A DNA stretch of 64,000 nt from Thysanoteuthis rhombus. Lineage: Eukaryota > Mollusca > Cephalopoda > Oegopsida > Thysanoteuthidae. This document shows positions 11,490 through 21,751 of this stretch, in pieces. Position numbers and translations under genes: made by a program. The stretch lies in NCBI GenBank assembly GCA_963457665.1, contig OY735212.1, positions 7,003,850 to 7,067,849 on the forward strand. The letters run 5' to 3'. The notes beneath the pieces were generated by a model, which was given only the letters and a program-made list of their open reading frames with translations, did no database searches and was not told where the DNA came from. Positions within the stretch are counted from its first letter, which is position 1. Every line of letters starts with the position of its first letter.

Positions 11490-12056
11490 TCATCATCAGT
11501 CTCTTAAAGCCTGTCGTTGGACATAGACCTCCCCTAGGAATCGCCACAATTCTATATCGTAGGCGTCGCGGAGCCAGTATTTTCTGAGTTTGCTTTGCTC
11601 GTCCTTCCATCTAATACTCTGCCGGCCTCAGTTGCGCACGTGATCTCTGGTCATTCATGTCGTGAGTCGCGATGTCCATCAGTTGTCTGTCATTCTTGTA
11701 AAATGGCTAGCCCATTGCCATTCGAGGTTTTTGATGGATTCTATGATGTCCCTGACTGTCTTCTTCCGGATGTACTGTGCTGTCTCATGGTCTCTCCATT
11801 TGATGTTGAGCATAATTCTCTCATGTGCACGTTGCATGGGTCTCTATTCGCGAGTCTGTCTCTCGGTTAGGTTCCATGTTTTAGTTCTATAAGTGACAAT
11901 TGGGAGGATGCATTGGTTGAACATCCCACTTCTTAGGATCCAACGGATCTTCTTGTTTTTAAAGGTTGCGCTTGTTCTGCCCCAGGTTTGCCATCCTAGG
12001 ATGATTTGTCGCTTGATTTTTTCTTCTTTTGAGGGACTCATGGAGATTAATGTCAA
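11490..12056 (-). mobile_element. RTE-like LINE 3' fragment, degenerate
   Basis: On the minus strand the translation runs from an ISM block and an EEKIKRQIILGWQTWGR block through QCILPIVTYRTKTWNLT. It then reaches the RDH and RLTT/GRQ blocks with frame breaks. The 3' end is the conserved CGTTGGACATAGACC stretch followed by an ATGATGATGGAGAT tail. The copy is 5'-truncated at about 12056 and lacks the RT palm. Confidence 0.75.
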
Positions 12057-12062
12057 GTTAAA

Positions 12063-12282
12063 TTATTTATGAACTTTCCTAAAAGTGCTTCTGATAAATC
12101 AATATAGAAAAAAAAAGTAAATATCCATGATGTACGAATCGGTGCCAGATCAGCTATGTAGCAGAGGTAGCAAATGCTGTTGGCCCCGCAATTCCAGGGT
12201 CCCTGCGCTCAATGCTTCCAAACTATTAATTTCGATTCCATGAATTTGCACTCGATCTCCTACTGTAGCCCAATACTACCCT
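12063..12282 (+). repeat. Repeat D copy 1
   Basis: This roughly 220-bp repeat has a core reading GGCCCCGCAATTCCAGGG, then TGCGCTCAATGCTTCC, a CAAACTATTAATTTCGATTC block and GAATTTGCACTCGATCT. It ends near CCCAATACTACCCTC. Copies lie at 15490 and 50310 (minus) and 34340 and 63026 (plus). Here it fills exactly the gap between two minus-strand LINE fragments. The class is unknown. Confidence 0.55.
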
Positions 12283-12700
12283 CATCATTATCAGCAGTCT
12301 ATTAGCGTCTGTTATTGAAAATAGATATTTCCAAAGATTTGCCAGACCTCTCTGTCGTGAGCATCGTGGAATCAGCACTCTCTGGATATATCTAGCTCGT
12401 CACGCCATGTTACTTTCCGTTGACCACAGCCTTGCATCTGGTCTTTGGGGATCAACGTTGTGGGTCGTGTTGTCCAGCCCATTGCCATTTTAGTTTTCTA
12501 ACAGTTTCTCTGATGTCTTGAACTCCTGTCTTTTGTCTGATATACTGTGCTGTCTTATGATCTTGCCAAGTGAGGTTGAGCATGGTTTTCTCATATGCAC
12601 ATTGCATGGTTCTCGGTTTGAGGGTCAATCCTTTGGTAGGTTCCAGTAACTGATGCAGTAGGACACGGCGGATTTTCAAGAACAAGAAACTTCCACTAGT
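12283..12700 (-). mobile_element. RTE-like LINE 3' fragment, degenerate
   Basis: The minus-strand translation shows the MQCAYEKTMLNLTWQDHKTA block, then YIRQKTGVQDI, then RKLKWQWAGQHDPQR. This is the typical tail of the LINE protein seen elsewhere in the window. The end toward 12283 carries an ATAATGATG microsatellite-like tail. It is broken and truncated and is not a host gene. Confidence 0.75.
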
Positions 12701-12734
12701 CAATACTGCCCTCAACTCCTGAATGTTCAAGATT

Positions 12735-13455
12735 GTTGATTCTTAATCAATTTTCTACTATAACTGATGAGTGATACATATATGGAATAAATACGAAGGT
12801 ATTTGAAAGTCACAGCAGCTTCACCAAGATCGATTTTTCAAATGAAAACCTAACTTAATGTTCCTGTATAAAAGAATAATATTGTATTAATATTCATTGG
12901 AAACAAGGTCAACATTGACACATATTCTGAGTATATCCCTTGACCCCCACCCCTGCCCTCGCCCATCCACCTCGGAAAAGTGGCAAAATGATGATGATAT
13001 GGCAGAAGAAACATTCTATTTTTGAAGAATGAATGGTATTGTCAATGGTCAGTTTGCAACGGCAACGATTTCTATCCGCTGGAAAGTGGCCAAAATGGTC
13101 TCAACTCAAATATTTGGTTGATTAATCCATCATCTGGAAAGGAATCTGAGAGCCAGATAAGTTGTCACTCTCTCACATGGTCAGTTTGGTGATGGCAATA
13201 ATTATGTCTACATCGTATCGGCTCTTCTTTGATCTCTCCTCTCAGACTGATCAGTACTCAAGCAGAAATGCACGTCTTGTCCACTGTATCTCATACAATC
13301 AAAGAAAATTATTTTCACGACTAAACGATTCATGAGATTCATTCATTGATTCAATTCCTGTCACTTGCAGTCGGGTAAGTCAGAGGTTCAGAAGTTCAAG
13401 TAAGGTGAGCCCTTGAGTTGCCTTATTGAGCATCGTGTAGAGATCGGTATTCTAC
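12735..13455. other. Non-coding, with a ~45-bp direct repeat
   Basis: A segment at about 13047-13090 (ATGGTCAGTTTGCAACGGCA) recurs at about 13178-13222 (ATGGTCAGTTTGGTGATGGC), followed in both by ACGATT/ATAATT and a TATCCGCT/TATCGGCT motif. Nothing else is recognised. Confidence 0.35.
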
Positions 13456-13459
13456 TTGG

Positions 13460-13910
13460 AAGATTACCGGGATCACCTCATACTCAACTTCACATTTAGT
13501 GTAGTATCTGTTCCCTGGCAGAGCCTGAGGCGCTGGTACTGACACTTGCCTGTCGAATGGACCAGAGACTCTGTGTTGGTGAGCATCAAAGACCGAGTGT
13601 ACCGGTGCTGTACGTCAGCCAATGAGGTTATACTGAAGCTGCAGGATCTCTCACTATTACTCAGCCCAGCTACAGGGGATCCGTTGCCCTGAGGCAGCAC
13701 TGTCCCATTGCACTTAAAGGGATAGGTGAGGATTGTCCGGACGCTTTCGTGACTGCAGTTGCAGTAAAGTTGCGTCGGCTGGGGCTATTTTTGATGGGTT
13801 GCTCCTTTTTCCCCATGTAAAGCCCTGACCTTGTGTCGCATTTGCTCTGGTGGGAGAGTAAATAAAGAGATACCGGGATCACCACCAAGGAATCTCTGCA
13901 TGGTCTCGAG
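13460..13910 (-). repeat. Body downstream of the 5S-like head
   Basis: Relatively GC-rich sequence follows the 5S-like head on the minus strand. It includes a CTCCCACCAGAGCAAATGCG block and a CATGGGGAAAAAGGAGCAAC block that recurs near 1395-1460. It may be the body of a 5S-headed SINE or the spacer of an old 5S rDNA unit. The 72- and 75-codon frames inside have no recognisable content. Confidence 0.4.
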
Positions 13911-13912
13911 CT

Positions 13913-14028
13913 GCTTTCAACACCTTGTATACCCAGCTGGTCACCAATCTAGGCACTGGCTAATTTCAAAGTTTCCTAACCCCAGTGATCGAACAAGAAC
14001 CAGTGTATCCAAAACAATTTCGTCATAG
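13913..14028 (-). pseudogene. 5S rRNA-like sequence 1
   Basis: Read on the minus strand, this is about 116 nt with 5S rRNA landmarks in order: ATGACGAAATTG, GGATACACTGGTTCTTGTTC, GATCACTGGGG, a diverged A-box/C-box region (GTTAGGAAAC), GGTGACCAGCTGGGTATAC and GGTGTTGAAAGC. The length fits 5S (about 119 nt). It lacks a T-run terminator and is diverged in the internal promoter, so it is a pseudogene or the head of a 5S-derived SINE (SINE3 type), not a functional gene. Confidence 0.65.
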
Positions 14029-14195
14029 CGGTGCAGTTATATACTTACTTCGAACAGGGATACACCAGGGGTATCCAAAGTAATCTAGTCATAGTGGCAC
14101 AGTTAGATAGTTACTGTAAACAGGGCTGCACTGGGAGTATCTAAATCAATCTGGTCATAGTAGTGCAGTTATATAGTTACTGCAAACAAGGTTTC
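14001..14195 (-). repeat. 66-bp tandem triplication of the 5S head
   Basis: Three units share a 5S-head piece (GTATCCAAA plus TCATAG) and an AGTTATATA(C/G)TTACT spacer. The GTATC landmark sits at 14005, 14071 and 14137, exactly 66 bp apart. The unit nearest the full 5S-like sequence is its own 5' end. The other two lie upstream of it on the minus strand, so the 5S 5' end and flank were duplicated in tandem. Confidence 0.65.
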
Positions 14196-14199
14196 GTTG

Positions 14200-14985
14200 G
14201 GAACTTCCTATACAATTTGAACGTAACATCCACATAACTCAAAATGCGACTAAAAAATCATATATTCTAAAAGTCCGACTAACCTTTCTGCTTCATGGCT
14301 CGCAGATACCAGAATAAACTTTTAAAGAAAACCAGTAAATCCTACTGTAAATGAATTGTTATGTTCTTCTGTTCCGACTCAGCAGTTTTATTAAACAAAG
14401 TGAGTCGATCTGACAAGGTAATCAGAAAACCAAGACGCCTACATCTGCACTTCCTCACAACCTGAATAGTAAGTAATTTAATTAGCTGGAACATTCTTAA
14501 AATCAATTCTTTGGCTTATAGATGTCTATTTGATCAAGCCACAATTTTATATTTCTGAATCAGTTTACGAAAATCTATTCTTCCGAATGTCCATATTCTG
14601 CAGGAATCTAATCACTCAAAATGGATTCCATCTAGAACCGTTCATATCACTTGATTCCATTAGAGAATTTCCGTTCTTTATCAGAATCTTGTGCAAGTCC
14701 CGCTCAAGCTGGTGTGGAGCCCGTGGCAGATGTTATAAATGGACCCTAAATTATGAAAATATTCATAGATATTGAAACACGCACATTTTTTCTTACTTCC
14801 CAAGTTATTACATATTCCATTTGTCATACAGACATATAATGCAACAAATATGTCTGATACTTTGGTAGTAGTATAACTTTGGTTCCCTTTTCATAGTAGG
14901 GTAGTGGCTCTGACTTCATGATAGTTTCATGTATGTATCACATAGATACCACACTCCCGTCATTTACTGTATTAGAATCGTGATC
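14200..14985. other. No recognisable gene
   Basis: An 81-codon frame at 14530-14775 is present, but it has no domain or splice-site support. No repeat of the window's families is evident. Confidence 0.35.
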
Positions 14986-14987
14986 AT

Positions 14988-15455
14988 CAGTCTTTTAGCA
15001 CCAACCGTCGGATATAAAGCTCCCACAAGATCCTCCTGACCTCTCTATCGTGGATGTCCTCAAGCTAATATTTTTCGGTCTGAGGATCCACATTGTGAAT
15101 CATTATATCTAGTGGGTGTCTGACATTCTAGCAACCTGGCCAGCCCGTTGCCATTTAAAATGGATTCTATGATGTGTCTGATTCCTTTTTTTTCTCTAAT
15201 GTAATGTGATCATTTTGTGATCTCTCCTTGTGATGTTGAGCATAATTCTCTTTTGTGCTTGAAACATGGTTCACAGCTTGAAGGGGAACCTTTTGGTTAG
15301 GTTCCATGTTGATTATCTGAACAATACATTGGCTGTACACCCTTCTTTTCAGGACTGATGGGATTTTCTCATTCTTGAAGGTTGGGCTTGGTCTAGTAAA
15401 AGCTTACCAACCTAGAGTGATTCTTCACTTAATTTCTTCTTACGTCAAATAGAGG
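14988..15455 (-). mobile_element. RTE-like LINE 3' fragment, heavily decayed
   Basis: Minus-strand LINE tail landmarks are recognisable at the DNA level. The family 3' end near 14996 (ATCATCAGTCTTTTAGCACC on the + strand) comes first. The RDH box (CACATTGTGAATCATTATATC on +) and the ACCTGGCCAGCCCGTTGCCA block of the KWQWAGH region follow. The copy stops near 15450 at an AATTTCTTCTTACG remnant of the EIKRR region. Confidence 0.65.
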
Positions 15456-15489
15456 TAATAATTCGCTAAAATCCACGATCATAAACATC

Positions 15490-15722
15490 AAGTAGCTCAT
15501 AAAATTTGAGGGCAGTATAGTACCACATTATTAGAAAAAGTGCAGAATCACTGAATCGGAATTGATAGCTTGCAAGCATTTAGCGTGGGGCCCTGACATT
15601 GCGGGTGTAGTAGCAATGTTGTTGAATTGTAACTTATCTTACGTCATAAATATTTCCTTGGAGTTTTTTCTGTTTTCTTTTATTTGTAGCACTTTTAAGA
15701 AGGTTCATAATATGCTATTAAT
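15490..15722 (-). repeat. Repeat D copy 2
   Basis: Read on the minus strand, this matches repeat D at 12063 for about 230 bp. Shared blocks are TTCTTAAAAGTGCTACA, AGGGCCCCACGCTAAATGC, TTGCAAGCTATCAATTCC and ATACTGCCCTC. As in copy 1 it abuts a minus-strand LINE tail, though in the opposite orientation. Confidence 0.55.
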
Positions 15723-15894
15723 CTTAGAGTCAAAATGAAATGAGATGTAATGTCATATATGAAATCGGGTTTCATTTTTATAGCAATCTCTTTGAATAAT
15801 AAATGAAAGAGACGGTTCAAGTCACCTCTTATGAAGCGGCTATTGACAAGATGCAAGGATAAACATTTGCTTTTCTATTGGATGAAGAGAGAAT

Positions 15895-16675
15895 AGAGGG
15901 AAGGAGATAATTCTTCTCTTACAATGAATTGTGTGATTTTCTTGCCTCGCTGGTCGCAATACTGGACGCTTCCACTAGGACTTGGAATTTTGCTGAAAAA
16001 GAATGCTTCCAACCCACCATTTCAAACAATGTACTCTTCCTGATAAGCAAATTCAGAATCTCAGAAAAAAAACAATTCAAATATTAGCTTGTAGATTAGT
16101 TGAAAAAAAAAATAGATAAGGACAGACGTCATTTAGCAATAATCCCACTAACAGCGGCCAGCAAGCTAATCTTACTGGCGGAACTGAAATGCACTCGCAA
16201 TTTTTTTCTCAGATAATAGTTTCAAAGAAAATCAAATAGATCCGTGATTTGCTTCAATCAGTGGTGAGACTTGCCCTCACAGTCAATAATTGTACAACCG
16301 TAGCGTCAAAATGTGAATTCATGTGAAAAGAAATTCAATTGAAGAATAAATGTGGTCAAAATAAATTCTATTTATGACATCACTGGCGTTTTCCATCGGA
16401 AAACATTTAAAATAGGATAAAAACACATCTACAAATATCTAGATTCCGGTAAATCCAGATGCTTTTAATATATTTGTGGAAATAAGGCCCCTAAAATGTT
16501 TTTTAAAAAAAATTTTTTTTTTTTTCGAAAAAATAAATCTTCAGGAGTGGTTGAGTGGAGTACAGATGCCAAGTGTGTAGATAAAACGCTATGGCCAGGA
16601 ACGTTGGAACACTGTAACACATGCATACCTAATGAATGATAGAAGCCTTTGCCATCTCTGATGGCAACGGTTTTT
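15895..16675 (+). repeat. Repeat F copy 3
   Basis: The 5' portion at 15898-16050 (GGAAGGAGATAATTCTTC, AATGCTTCCAACCCACC) matches repeat F copy 2. The 3' portion from 16268 (ACAGTCAATAATTGTACAAC) runs through GCGTTTTCCATCGG and GCCAGGAACGTTGGAACAC to the hairpin TTGCCATCTCTGATGGCAA near 16651-16670. A poly-A/poly-T palindromic run is inserted at about 16500-16525. Confidence 0.55.
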
Positions 16676-16679
16676 TAAT

Positions 16680-17030
16680 AATCTGTAAATATTATGTAAA
16701 ATAATCATAGCTTCAACTATCTTAGTTGTGGAAGTGCAGGTGAAAAACTGGAAGATCCAACTGTCAGCGAAAATTTCAAAAATATGTCTACAATCTTTTT
16801 TTTTCTGATCCGAAGAACGAATTTCCTTTGAAAAATCTAAAACTTAAACTGTTTACATTTTAAGAAAAGGACGGAAGAATAGCATACACACGGGGCCACA
16901 CCCGTAGAATTCCCAGGGGTTCATGTGGTTTTATTTATTATTTTCTGATGAGTGATTCCGGGCGCTGGGTGTTTATTAGGAATTAACTTGGGATTTCACC
17001 ATAAAGAAAAGAACCTCAACAAGGGTGATT
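16680..17030. other. No recognisable gene
   Basis: AT-rich sequence with no family repeat or supported open frame. Confidence 0.3.
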
Positions 17031-17035
17031 AATCA

Positions 17036-17470
17036 ATCACTAGAAACCGTCACGTTATCAACATCTTTTGGCAGCATGCCATGTTAGGGGTGATCAACTG
17101 AAAAATTGGGAATAAGGGATGATCAATGAATGAGGTACTTCTCTCGCCATTTGTTGGGTTGTGATTATTACAATAAAAAACAAACGAGCGCGAATACTGC
17201 TGGAAATCGAACAAAATGACCAATTTAGCATAAACGTACATTTTAAATTGAAACCCTCTTTGCCATTGGTGTCAGAGATTAGAAAAAAAAAGGTTTTCTA
17301 GACATTATGATGAGTGGAGGTTTGAATTTTTCGCACTCCAACCAGATCGGTACGATATTTACGTGTGATACATTCGTACCCAGCCAGCCAGCCAGCCAGC
17401 TAAACCAACTCAAAAACTGAAGAAACATGTAGACATATTAATGACAGTTTTGGTTGGCGGTTTTTAATAA
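17036..17470 (+). repeat. MITE-A, near full length
   Basis: A good reference copy. It starts ACTAGAAACCGTCACGTTAT. The TTGGCAGCATGCCATG and GGGGTGATCAACTG blocks follow, then TTGTTGGGTTGTGAT, a CGCGAATACTGCTGG block and the TTTAGCATAAACGTACATTT block. After these come an ATGATGAGTGGAGGTTTGAA block, a (CCAG)n-like run (GCCAGCCAGCCAGCCAGC) and CTCAAAAACTGAAGAAAC. It ends in TTTTGGTTGGCGGTTTTTAA, which read in reverse is an imperfect copy of the start (AAAAACCGCCA against AGAAACCGTCA, 9 of 11). It has no coding capacity, and its size of about 420 bp fits a MITE. Confidence 0.65.
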
Positions 17471-17474
17471 ATCA

Positions 17475-18240
17475 AAATCTCTTGAACCATGGTCTGAAAC
17501 GTTCTTCACCGGATGAAATTTGCAGCGTCCTGAAATATTCAAATGTTCCAATGTATAATTCAAAGTGACATTAAGTAGTTGAATGTGCTAAATATCAGGG
17601 TGATAAACTAATGTGTCTAAAAACAAATGGAAAACTTAATGTCAATTTCTCGAAATATCGGAAATTTCGTTATTTTGTTTATAGTTTCAAAAAATATTTC
17701 CTCTAAGAATGTAAATTTCCTTTCGGAAAATGGCGTCGTTTTGCAATTCTCAAATACGAGGATATGCTGAAAGAACAAAAAGAAAAGTATTTATCGTGAG
17801 ATGTTTTATTTACCTTTTACACTTCGAGTTGAATTTCGTATCGCGATTTATCTTCAAGATAAATCTTAAACTCACATAATTTAGCCGTGTTAATCAGATA
17901 AGCTAAACGCTGAAGCATACCGTGAGGTGCTATCTGCGTATTCAACAGAATGCGACTGGGACTCGAGAGAAACGGGGTGGAGAAAGAGTGTCGTGGAACT
18001 TTACAAAGAATGCTGTTTTGATTAAAAAGGCCTTGTCATTGCTGACGGCGTTTTCGTTAATAGTTGCATCATTGTCGAATCCTTGAGGCGAGCTTTCCTT
18101 TCTGGAACGATGTGAAGGTTAACACCATCATTTAAAATCCGTTTTTCTTTTTTTTGCACGTGCCAGGGAATTACTTCTGATTTACTCTGTTCTTGACTAT
18201 CTGTATTGGGAAAAAAAAATTCAGAAGCAACAATAAAATA
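17475..18240. other. No recognisable gene
   Basis: AT-rich, with a 73-codon minus-strand frame at 18022-18243 that has no recognisable features. No repeat family is evident. Confidence 0.3.
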
Positions 18241-18665
18241 CAAGCCTGGTTGCCACAGGGTCAGATTCCACTTCTACATCGATTCAGACAAGAGAAGATT
18301 ACGGAAACTTCTGTGTTGTATAAGTGATAAATGAAAAGTTATATAAGATATACATTTTTTACGTAAATGTATATATTTATTTAAGAAATAAAATATGTAT
18401 TTCTAACAAAATTTTTCAAAGATATGTACGACTCATCGGTTTTACCCTATACGTAGGAGGGTTACCTCACAATCATTCGGCCGTGATTTCGAATTACGGT
18501 AGCGAAATATTAAGTATATGGATAAGTTAGGTTTAGCACAACGGAACAGACAAAAAATAAAGAGTTTACTCCCCTGAATTATGTGAGGATCGTCTCTGTT
18601 GTCGTTGTTGTTGCTAATGTAAGAAAAACGAAGTCAACTCTAGACTTGGATTCAGCTCTGAGATA
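18241..18665 (+). mobile_element. tRNA-headed SINE cluster copy (cephalopod-type)
   Basis: The order seen in all better copies here is as follows. First comes a CAAGCCTGGTTGCCACAGGG block with a CCACTTCTACATCGATTC stretch, then an A/T-rich linker with TGATAAATGAAAA. A tRNA-like region follows (diverged A box, then a B-box-like GTGATTTCGAATTACGGT). The tail has TTTAGCACAACGG, GAGTTTACTCCCCTGAATTA, a TTGTTGTCGTTGTTGTTG run and GTCAACTCTAGACTTGGATT. tRNA-derived SINEs with shared central domains are known from octopus and squid; the assignment to that group is by resemblance. Confidence 0.6.
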
Positions 18666-18669
18666 AATT

Positions 18670-20248
18670 AAGCGAAAGTAAGGAGGTGCAGGATGGTAGA
18701 CTGGGTAACGGCCGGAAAATGTACTCTGCAATACGATTTCAAACTCCGGCTTGGACAGTATGTCTTCACAATCATTCCCTTTAGAGAGGCATGGGTCGAT
18801 CTATCCTCCCAGCAATGAGTAAAATAGCGCAGGGTGAAGTATGTGACTCTGCTTCGGGTGCTTGTCACCAGTAATCATAAATCACTTATCACAAACGGGT
18901 CCAGTAATGTAATATACGGAGCCTAAACAAGGGCCGCTGAAGCCGTAGCCAGTCTGCATTTCGAGCCACAGTGAAATCATCTTAGCCTAAAGAACAGAAC
19001 AAATCGGTGTCTGTAAATAATTCATTCGTTGCTGACCTCGAGTGTTCTGTCAAAACAAAACTAGGTTTAGCAACTGAAGAGAGGAAAACAGCAGAATACG
19101 GTACTCTATATGACAGCCCAATTTCTAGGGATAATCAATATCTGTCAGTCGAACAAGGTTCAAACACAAAAACGACACTAAGAAAGTATAATACTATAAA
19201 AGTACTAGCAGATAGAATTCTTCCATTAGTGGTTGACATACTTCGCAGCATTTCATGTTATGAAAATATAAGTAAGTGAAAGATATTTACTTTCATTTAA
19301 GTGGGAAATTCTGCCACGGGAGTGGTGGAAAATAGGGTTTTGCAGCTATTTGATCTTTGAGAGCAAACGTTTATTGTTTTTCTTTTGTATGCTATAATCG
19401 ATTGATTACAAGGCTTAAGGATTCTTGAGTCTTCCATCGTCTGAGATGTGAGGTTGGTTGGTATCGATGGCTTAGTATTTACTAGGACGGGTCAAAGTTT
19501 TGAATGATAATTCTACCAAAATAACAATATTAGTGATAGGTTCATTTTTCTTTAAAAAAAAAAAAGGGGGATGTTCACTTTCAAATTTAGGTATTTTATT
19601 TCTTAATTGAAGCAAATTCAAAATTTATCAATGTCTTTTTCAATAAATTTTCGGAAAGATGAGGCCTTTGTTTAAATACCACCACATCTTTCTATACTTT
19701 GACTATGGCAGGGAATATGAAATGATTTGACTGGATCTTCGTCTAGAACCAATATAGGATGTAGTTCATCTAGTTTTTCTAATTCAAGATAGTGGTGTTA
19801 TTTCTTCAACCAGCATGCTTATATAACTTTTGGTGATAAAGTTTAAAGTCTTACGAAGTTCGAAATTAAGCATTTTATTCCTATTTCAAGCTTTCAAGAT
19901 TCTTTCAACCACAAGTTTATGAACTTCTTTTAGATTGAAAACTAACATTGATGGAAGAATGTTTTCAGTGTGATCAAACAAGGAATTACTCACCATAATC
20001 TTTTTGTGATAGTAAAATTTAAAAGAAAACCCTCACAAGACTAACTTGTGCAACAAAGTGACATAATGGATGTTCAAGAAGTACACGGGCCTGAAATAAA
20101 TCAACTTCAACTCGCAATTATATTGTAAACTCAGTGAGATATATGGAAATGAAACGTAGTGTATAATCTTGACCTGCCCTTACATCTACTCCTAACTGTT
20201 TCCTTTAAAATCATTTTGGCGAGTGGTGCGTCTTGGAGTCTAATACAT
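18670..20248. other. No recognisable gene
   Basis: A 90-codon frame at 19007-19279 and a 66-codon minus frame at 18668-18868 occur. Neither has a domain, signal or repeat relationship that I can identify. Short poly-A at 19552-19564. Confidence 0.35.
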
Positions 20249-20249
20249 A

Positions 20250-20938
20250 TTAGGTTGGTGCAAAAATAATTGCAGTTTTTATATATTTAGTCAGGGGACA
20301 ATCAAAGGACGTGCAGATCAACATTGCTTCTAAATGAGGACGATGGCCTTGAAGTTGTGAAGTGTTGTGGAAATCCTTCTGTTATTGACGACATCTAGTT
20401 GAAGGCCATTATTGAAGCGGGCCCACAAAAAAAATCAAGCTGTTGCAGAGGAATAAAACGTTGACCACTCAACAGTTGTTCGCCATTTGCTACAAAGTGG
20501 AAAAAGGGAAAAGGCCCGACAAATGGTTGCCAACAAGCTGACCGAAGATCAAAATTTTGCTCAGCCTTTCTTTTCCGCTGCAAAACGTTCAATTTTTTTT
20601 AACAGATTGTAACGAATGACGGGAAACAATCGACGGCATTTCAGACTGGACAGAGGAAATTGACAAAATGTACCAGTAACTGCAACACTCACTTCCAATA
20701 TTGATCAATCGAAAAGGGCCAATTCTTCTCCATGACAACAGCCGACCGCAAATAACCCTGCAGAAATTGGATGAACTAGGCTACGAAACTCTTCGCCCAA
20801 CTTACTCACCAGACCTATGTTTTACCGAATACCACTTTTCGAGCTTTCTTATTTAGATTTTTTACTTTTATTCTAAGCTGATATATACTGCTTTGAATTT
20901 GTTGGTGAGAAACTGCAATTATTTTTGCCCCAACCTAC
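20250..20938 (+). mobile_element. Internally deleted mariner (cecropia/Hsmar1-like ends)
   Basis: The left end reads TTAGGTTGGTGCAAAAATAA followed by TTGCAGTTTTT. The right end is its complement, ACTGCAATTATTTTTGC then CCAACCTA at 20911-20938. TA dinucleotides flank it. Between them, transposase scraps occur in order on the + strand: VIDDI with LKAIIEA, STVVRHLLQSGK, KLTEDQNF, then KRANSS/LHDN-like and TLQKLDELGYETL followed by TYSPDL. These are broken by stops and shifts. The length of about 690 bp, against roughly 1.3 kb for intact mariners, implies loss of the central catalytic region. It is a dead element. Confidence 0.85.
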
Positions 20939-20939
20939 T

Positions 20940-21685
20940 ATGAAAATTCTCCTTTCTTCTGTGCGTTAAGATTTTTGTAATTAGCTTAATTATCTAGGCA
21001 CTTCAGTTACAACATAAATAACTTCCCTTACAACCGAGAGTGAAGAAAACGATTCTATGTGATGTGGCGATTGACAAAATTTGGGTAAACTCTCCATTTC
21101 CTAAGTGATCTAGATTTCATTAACCAATTAACCGCAAGTGACAGAGTTTTCTCTCATTGTAGTTCGATGGTTAACTCAATAAAATTTCCGTTTCATTGTG
21201 ATTAATGGAATTCAGTTCTCTCTATTTGTAAAATGTGTTTGATCAGAGATTCTCGAGAAACCTGATACAAGTAAATAAAACATTACTGACTGTAGATCTT
21301 CCTCAATTATCATTATTGATTATCTCCCCTGATTTCCACAATTCAGAATTATCTAAACTCGGATATGAAATATCTAAATTTGCAACATTGGGGGAAATTT
21401 AACGATTTAGCTGTAGTTTAGCAGGAGAGATGGAAAATTATTACCCGACAGAATCTGGCAGACTGCCAACCACACCCTGTTGAGTCCAGCCATTCGAAAT
21501 ATGCATCTTTGGAAAGAGTATTACCCTAGTTGTTCAAATCCCTGACCTTGTATCCCATTCGATTATCCCTGGACAGATAAAATCCAACAATACACATGGA
21601 ACTTTTACTCGTGAACTGTGAACACTGATTTTGATACAAGCAAAACTGCGTTAATTTAATTACAAGATACCCTCTTTTTTTTTTT
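20940..21685. other. No supported gene
   Basis: About 80 bp at 21335-21415 (ATTATCTAAACTCGG, then ATCTAAATTTGCAACATT) resembles 35705-35790, a weak dispersed repeat. A GATTATCTCCCCTGATTTCC stretch near 21321 is also present. No open frame of note. Confidence 0.3.
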
Positions 21686-21687
21686 TT

Positions 21688-21710
21688 TGAAAGTTGGTTT
21701 GGCTGGCATG

Positions 21711-21751
<41 letters not shown>

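Noticed and set aside
14001-14195. Regularly spaced repeats as a possible CRISPR-like array
   Set aside because: Three 66-bp units are contiguous and similar throughout, with no unique spacers, and the genome is eukaryotic.
20395-20592. 65-codon minus-strand frame
   Set aside because: It lies antisense within the mariner remnant and is explained by it.
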